The notes under the pieces: generated by a model
Seen by the model: the letters and a program-made list of their open reading frames with translations, nothing else
Databases searched by the model: none
What the model was told of the DNA's origin: nothing
Shown here: positions 24,944 to 27,535 of the stretch, piece after piece
Layout: the number at the start of each line of letters is the position of its first letter
Position numbering within the stretch: the first letter of the stretch is position 1
Assembly (NCBI GenBank): GCA_937957985.1
Contig: CALGOH010000254.1
Location: 1 to 27,535, forward strand
Length of the DNA stretch: 27,535 nt
DNA from: an uncultured Verrucomicrobiae bacterium
GTDB lineage: Bacteria; Verrucomicrobiota; Verrucomicrobiia; Verrucomicrobiales; Akkermansiaceae
Direction: 5' to 3'
Position numbers and translations under genes: made by a program

Positions 24944-27535
24944 GGTGTTTCCTCCAGTTCGTATGATCGTCTCAGGGTTTCCAGGGCGCGGGTGCGGGAG
25001 CGGATGTCCTGTTCCTGCTGCACCATGCGCATCACCCGGAGCATGAATTCGAAATCCTCGTCCTCGCCGCCTCCGCCGCCACCTCCGCCGCCGCCACCTC
25101 CGCCATCATCGCCGGCGCCCTCGAGCTTGTCGGCCCACTCCTTGAGCAGGGCGGCCCAGTGGGTCGCGGCCTCGGCGGCGATGAATCCGTGGTTGCGGCT
25201 CAGCCGCGAGCGCACGTCCTCGAGGCCGATGTCGATCTCGGACTCGGCCATCTCCTCGAGAATCTCGCCGTAGGCCGGCTTGGCGGTGCGGGTGAAGAAG
25301 TGCCCGAGGTCCTCCTCGATCCAGCGGACCTCCGAGGAGGTGTCGGACTGCTGGCGGATGATCTCGTCCAGCGCGGTCAGGTCGGCCGGGTCCATCTGCT
25401 CGCGGCGCAGCCCGAAGTGCTCCGACTGGTCGAGCGCGGCCTTGGCCACGCCCTGCTCGTCGGACGACGCCTTCTTCAGCCGTGCGACGAAGGTGCTGGC
25501 CTCGAAGCGCTCGTTGGCCTCGTTGGCCTTCTCGATCGTCTCCTGCATCTTCTCGAGCACCTTGCGCTGCTGCTCGACGGCTTCCTTCATCTCCTGCTCG
25601 GACTTCTCGCCGGTGTTCTTCTGGTCGCCGGCCTGCCCGAGCTGTTCCTGCACCTTCGGCATGTCCTGCTCGCCGAGTTCGCGCATCGACTTCATCGCCT
25701 CGGCCATGCGCTGGAGGGTTTCCTTGTCGATGGTGTCGTTGCGCGTGCTGTCCTTCATCAGCTCCTCCATCTTGTCGGAAAGCTCGGTCATCTTCTCGGA
25801 CTGCTGGCGCTCCTCCTCCTCCTGCCGTTTCAGCCGCTCGGCCGGCTCGCCCTGGCGCAGCTCCTCGCCGTCGAAGCGCTCGAGCCGCTGGTTCTCCTCG
25901 AATAGCCCGCGCTCGCGGCGGGTGAGGTCCTCCAGCTCGCTGATCGCCCGGTCGAAGCGGTTCTTGAGCATCTGCGCGTGCTCTTCCTGGGTGAGGATGT
26001 AGAGGGTGACCGGCTGCGAATAGACGCGTCCGCGGTCGGGAAGGTAGTCCTCGGCGTAGGCCCGCAGCGTCAGCCTCTGGGGTCCGATCTCGTAGGCCTC
26101 CGGGGAGAAGGCGGCGGGGATCGAGGCGCTGCGCAGGCCGGGCCTGCCCTTCTCCAGCACCAGCTCGCCGGTGGCCGCCTCGGCGGATCCGGGCCGGGTC
26201 GGCTCACCTTTCCACTCGAGACCATACTCCCGGATCCCGAAGTCATCCGAGGCGATCACGTTGAAATCCACCGTCTCCTCCGGCAGCAGCGCGCGCTGGG
26301 CCGGCAGGCCCTCCATGTAGATCGACGGACCATCATCCGGCACCGCCTGGATCCGCAGGCGGAAACCCTCGCCGCCCGAAAGCCCGAGCAAGTCGGTCCA
26401 GCCCATCGGCACCTCCAGCGACGAATCGTCGATGCGGATCGGCTGGGTGGTCGCCATGCGCCCCTGGAGCTGCATCGGCGCCGCGGGAGGGCGGGGGATC
26501 TCCTCCCCGGCATCCTCGTCCGCCCCGACCAGGGTGCCCGCGCTGATTTCGCTCAGCGGGCCGTAGTGCGCCGCTTTCAGCTCGCGGCTGGACTCGATGG
26601 AAAGCCGCACCTGCGATCCGTGGACCGCGGTCACCGTGCCGGTGGGGAGGTCGAGGGTTTCGCGCCCGAGCTCGAGATACGCCGGATACTCGATCTCGGC
26701 CACGCTGCGCTCGATCACCGGTCGCAGCGCCGGCACGATCCGGATCGTGTGCCGGGCGTCGCCGATTTCCAGCCGCACGCGGCCGGGCTCCTGCTGGCCG
26801 GGGAACTCGAAGCGGTAGCTGCGGCCGTCCAGCGACGCCGACACGGGATCCTGGCGCTCGAGGCGGGCCTGGCCATCGGCGGGCGTCCACTCGCTTTCCC
26901 CATCGAGCCGGACCTCCAGCGTGAAGGCCTCGCCCTGGGCCACCGGGATTTCCAGCGGCAGCGGCTCGAGCAGCGTGAAGGTGTAGCGCGGCGTGGACGA
27001 GAGCGGGAAGAGCCATCGCTTCAGCGAGTTCATCCCCGCCTGCGGCACCATCGTCAGGGCCACGGCGGCGATGATGAAAAGCGCGACGACCGCCAGCGAC
27101 CAGCGGCGGTGACGGGAGGCGGGCAGCGAATCGTCGAGCTTGCGTCGCGCGGTCTCGGCGGCGACCTGCTCCATCGCCGCGGCGCGGAGACGGGGCGAAA
27201 GGCTGTCCAGCGCCTCGGACTGACCCTGCAGCTCGATCACGCCGAGCAGCCGGTCGCCCAGGCCGGGGTGCTTGCGGGCGATCAGGCGCGCGAGCTGGTT
27301 CTCGTGGCGGTGCTTCCACACCCAGCGGTGCAGCCAGATCGGGGCGAAGACCGCCGCCAGCGAGGTGCCGCCGAGCAGGATCGCCAGCCGCACCAGCCCC
27401 GGCGTCGTCCAGACCCGGTCGAGGGCGAAGACGATCAGGTACGACAGGATCAGCCCGAAGATGCCCGCGAGCACCGCCTCGGCGATCTTCGTCCGCCACA
27501 GCCGCCGACGGAATTCCACGAGCTGCGCGCGCAGC
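24940..27535 (-). CDS. DUF4175-like large membrane protein (5' end outside window)
   Basis: At least 864 residues; the frame stays open to the window edge (RAQL before the GTG at 27517-27519), so the true start lies outside and the GTG is internal. Numbering from that GTG: transmembrane helices at about 11-33, 41-62 and 140-158, with the family-like block GLGDRLLGVIELQ (86-98) between the second and third. A long extracytoplasmic part follows: beta-rich to about 510, then highly charged coiled coil (Glu/Gln/Lys/Arg-rich). Near the end is a run of 13 glycines (25066-25104) before EDEDFEFMLRVMRM. The layout matches DUF4175-like proteins often encoded with MoxR, DUF58 and von Willebrand A proteins; those genes would lie beyond the edge, if present. 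It heads the visible part of a six-gene chain. Function unknown. Confidence 0.78.
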   Translation of the reverse strand, partial: LRAQLVEFRRRLWRTKIAEAVLAGIFGLILSYLIVFALDRVWTTPGLVRLAILLGGTSLAAVFAPIWLHRWVWKHRHENQLARLIARKHPGLGDRLLGVIELQGQSEALDSLSPRLRAAAMEQVAAETARRKLDDSLPASRHRRWSLAVVALFIIAAVALTMVPQAGMNSLKRWLFPLSSTPRYTFTLLEPLPLEIPVAQGEAFTLEVRLDGESEWTPADGQARLERQDPVSASLDGRSYRFEFPGQQEPGRVRLEIGDARHTIRIVPALRPVIERSVAEIEYPAYLELGRETLDLPTGTVTAVHGSQVRLSIESSRELKAAHYGPLSEISAGTLVGADEDAGEEIPRPPAAPMQLQGRMATTQPIRIDDSSLEVPMGWTDLLGLSGGEGFRLRIQAVPDDGPSIYMEGLPAQRALLPEETVDFNVIASDDFGIREYGLEWKGEPTRPGSAEAATGELVLEKGRPGLRSASIPAAFSPEAYEIGPQRLTLRAYAEDYLPDRGRVYSQPVTLYILTQEEHAQMLKNRFDRAISELEDLTRRERGLFEENQRLERFDGEELRQGEPAERLKRQEEEERQQSEKMTELSDKMEELMKDSTRNDTIDKETLQRMAEAMKSMRELGEQDMPKVQEQLGQAGDQKNTGEKSEQEMKEAVEQQRKVLEKMQETIEKANEANERFEASTFVARLKKASSDEQGVAKAALDQSEHFGLRREQMDPADLTALDEIIRQQSDTSSEVRWIEEDLGHFFTRTAKPAYGEILEEMAESEIDIGLEDVRSRLSRNHGFIAAEAATHWAALLKEWADKLEGAGDDGGGGGGGGGGGGGEDEDFEFMLRVMRMVQQEQDIRSRTRALETLRRSYELEETP
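25066..25104 (-). repeat. Glycine-codon tract with a perfect 15-bp tandem duplication
   Basis: Thirteen consecutive glycine codons inside the DUF4175-like gene. On the plus strand the unit GCCGCCACCTCCGCC occurs twice in a row (25075-25089 and 25090-25104), preceded by three more Gly codons. The in-frame 15-bp unit implies length change by slippage or unequal exchange in 5-residue steps without frameshift. Confidence 0.85.

Overview
This window looks like a high-GC chromosomal segment from the Planctomycetota-Verrucomicrobiota group, most likely a verrucomicrobial genome. That is an inference from content: DUF1501, DUF1080, pre-peptidase C-terminal (PPC), SHD1-like and DUF4175-like proteins, Tat-exported Gfo/Idh/MocA oxidoreductases, a membrane kinase-like protein and many exported unknowns. 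It holds 23 protein genes, two of them cut by the window edges. I see no tRNA, rRNA, CRISPR array, transposase or integrase. No gene-free stretch exceeds 300 bases; the longest is about 250 (18263-18513).

Layout, left to right. (1) 3-2595: the end of a large unknown gene (+), a secreted SHD1-like protein (-), a GreA/GreB-like factor (-) and, diverging from it, a thioredoxin-fold ArsC/Spx-like protein (+). (2) 2597-9275, minus strand: a tight five-gene operon of DUF1501 protein, 77-aa membrane-anchored peptide, PPC-domain protein, tandem DUF1080 protein and Tat-signal Gfo/Idh/MocA oxidoreductase. The last two together suggest periplasmic oxidation of a glycoside to a 3-keto sugar followed by cleavage. 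(3) 9420-12841, plus strand: a membrane kinase-like protein whose catalytic loop reads HGN instead of HRD, overlapping a squalene/phytoene synthase family gene. (4) 12928-15592: an FkbM-type methyltransferase (+) converging on an ABC-F ATPase (-). (5) 15770-19014: exported unknowns, an exported single-heme c-type protein and a cyclophilin. (6) 19062-27535, minus strand: a six-gene run with overlapping starts and stops, reading from a DUF4175-like membrane protein (5' end outside the window) through a small exported protein and an exported alpha/alpha-toroid protein to three tandem exported paralogues, each built as beta repeats, a LamG-like domain and more beta repeats.

The best candidate for an undescribed system is region 6. 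Five exported proteins are translationally chained to one membrane protein, three of them diverged copies of one unusual architecture. The second candidate is the pseudokinase-isoprenoid synthase pair in region 3. A smaller pattern is that several transcription units end in hairpins that include the stop codon and lack a T-tract. Many genes also lack a recognisable Shine-Dalgarno sequence, so start sites were chosen mainly from signal peptides, family alignment and overlap with the upstream gene.
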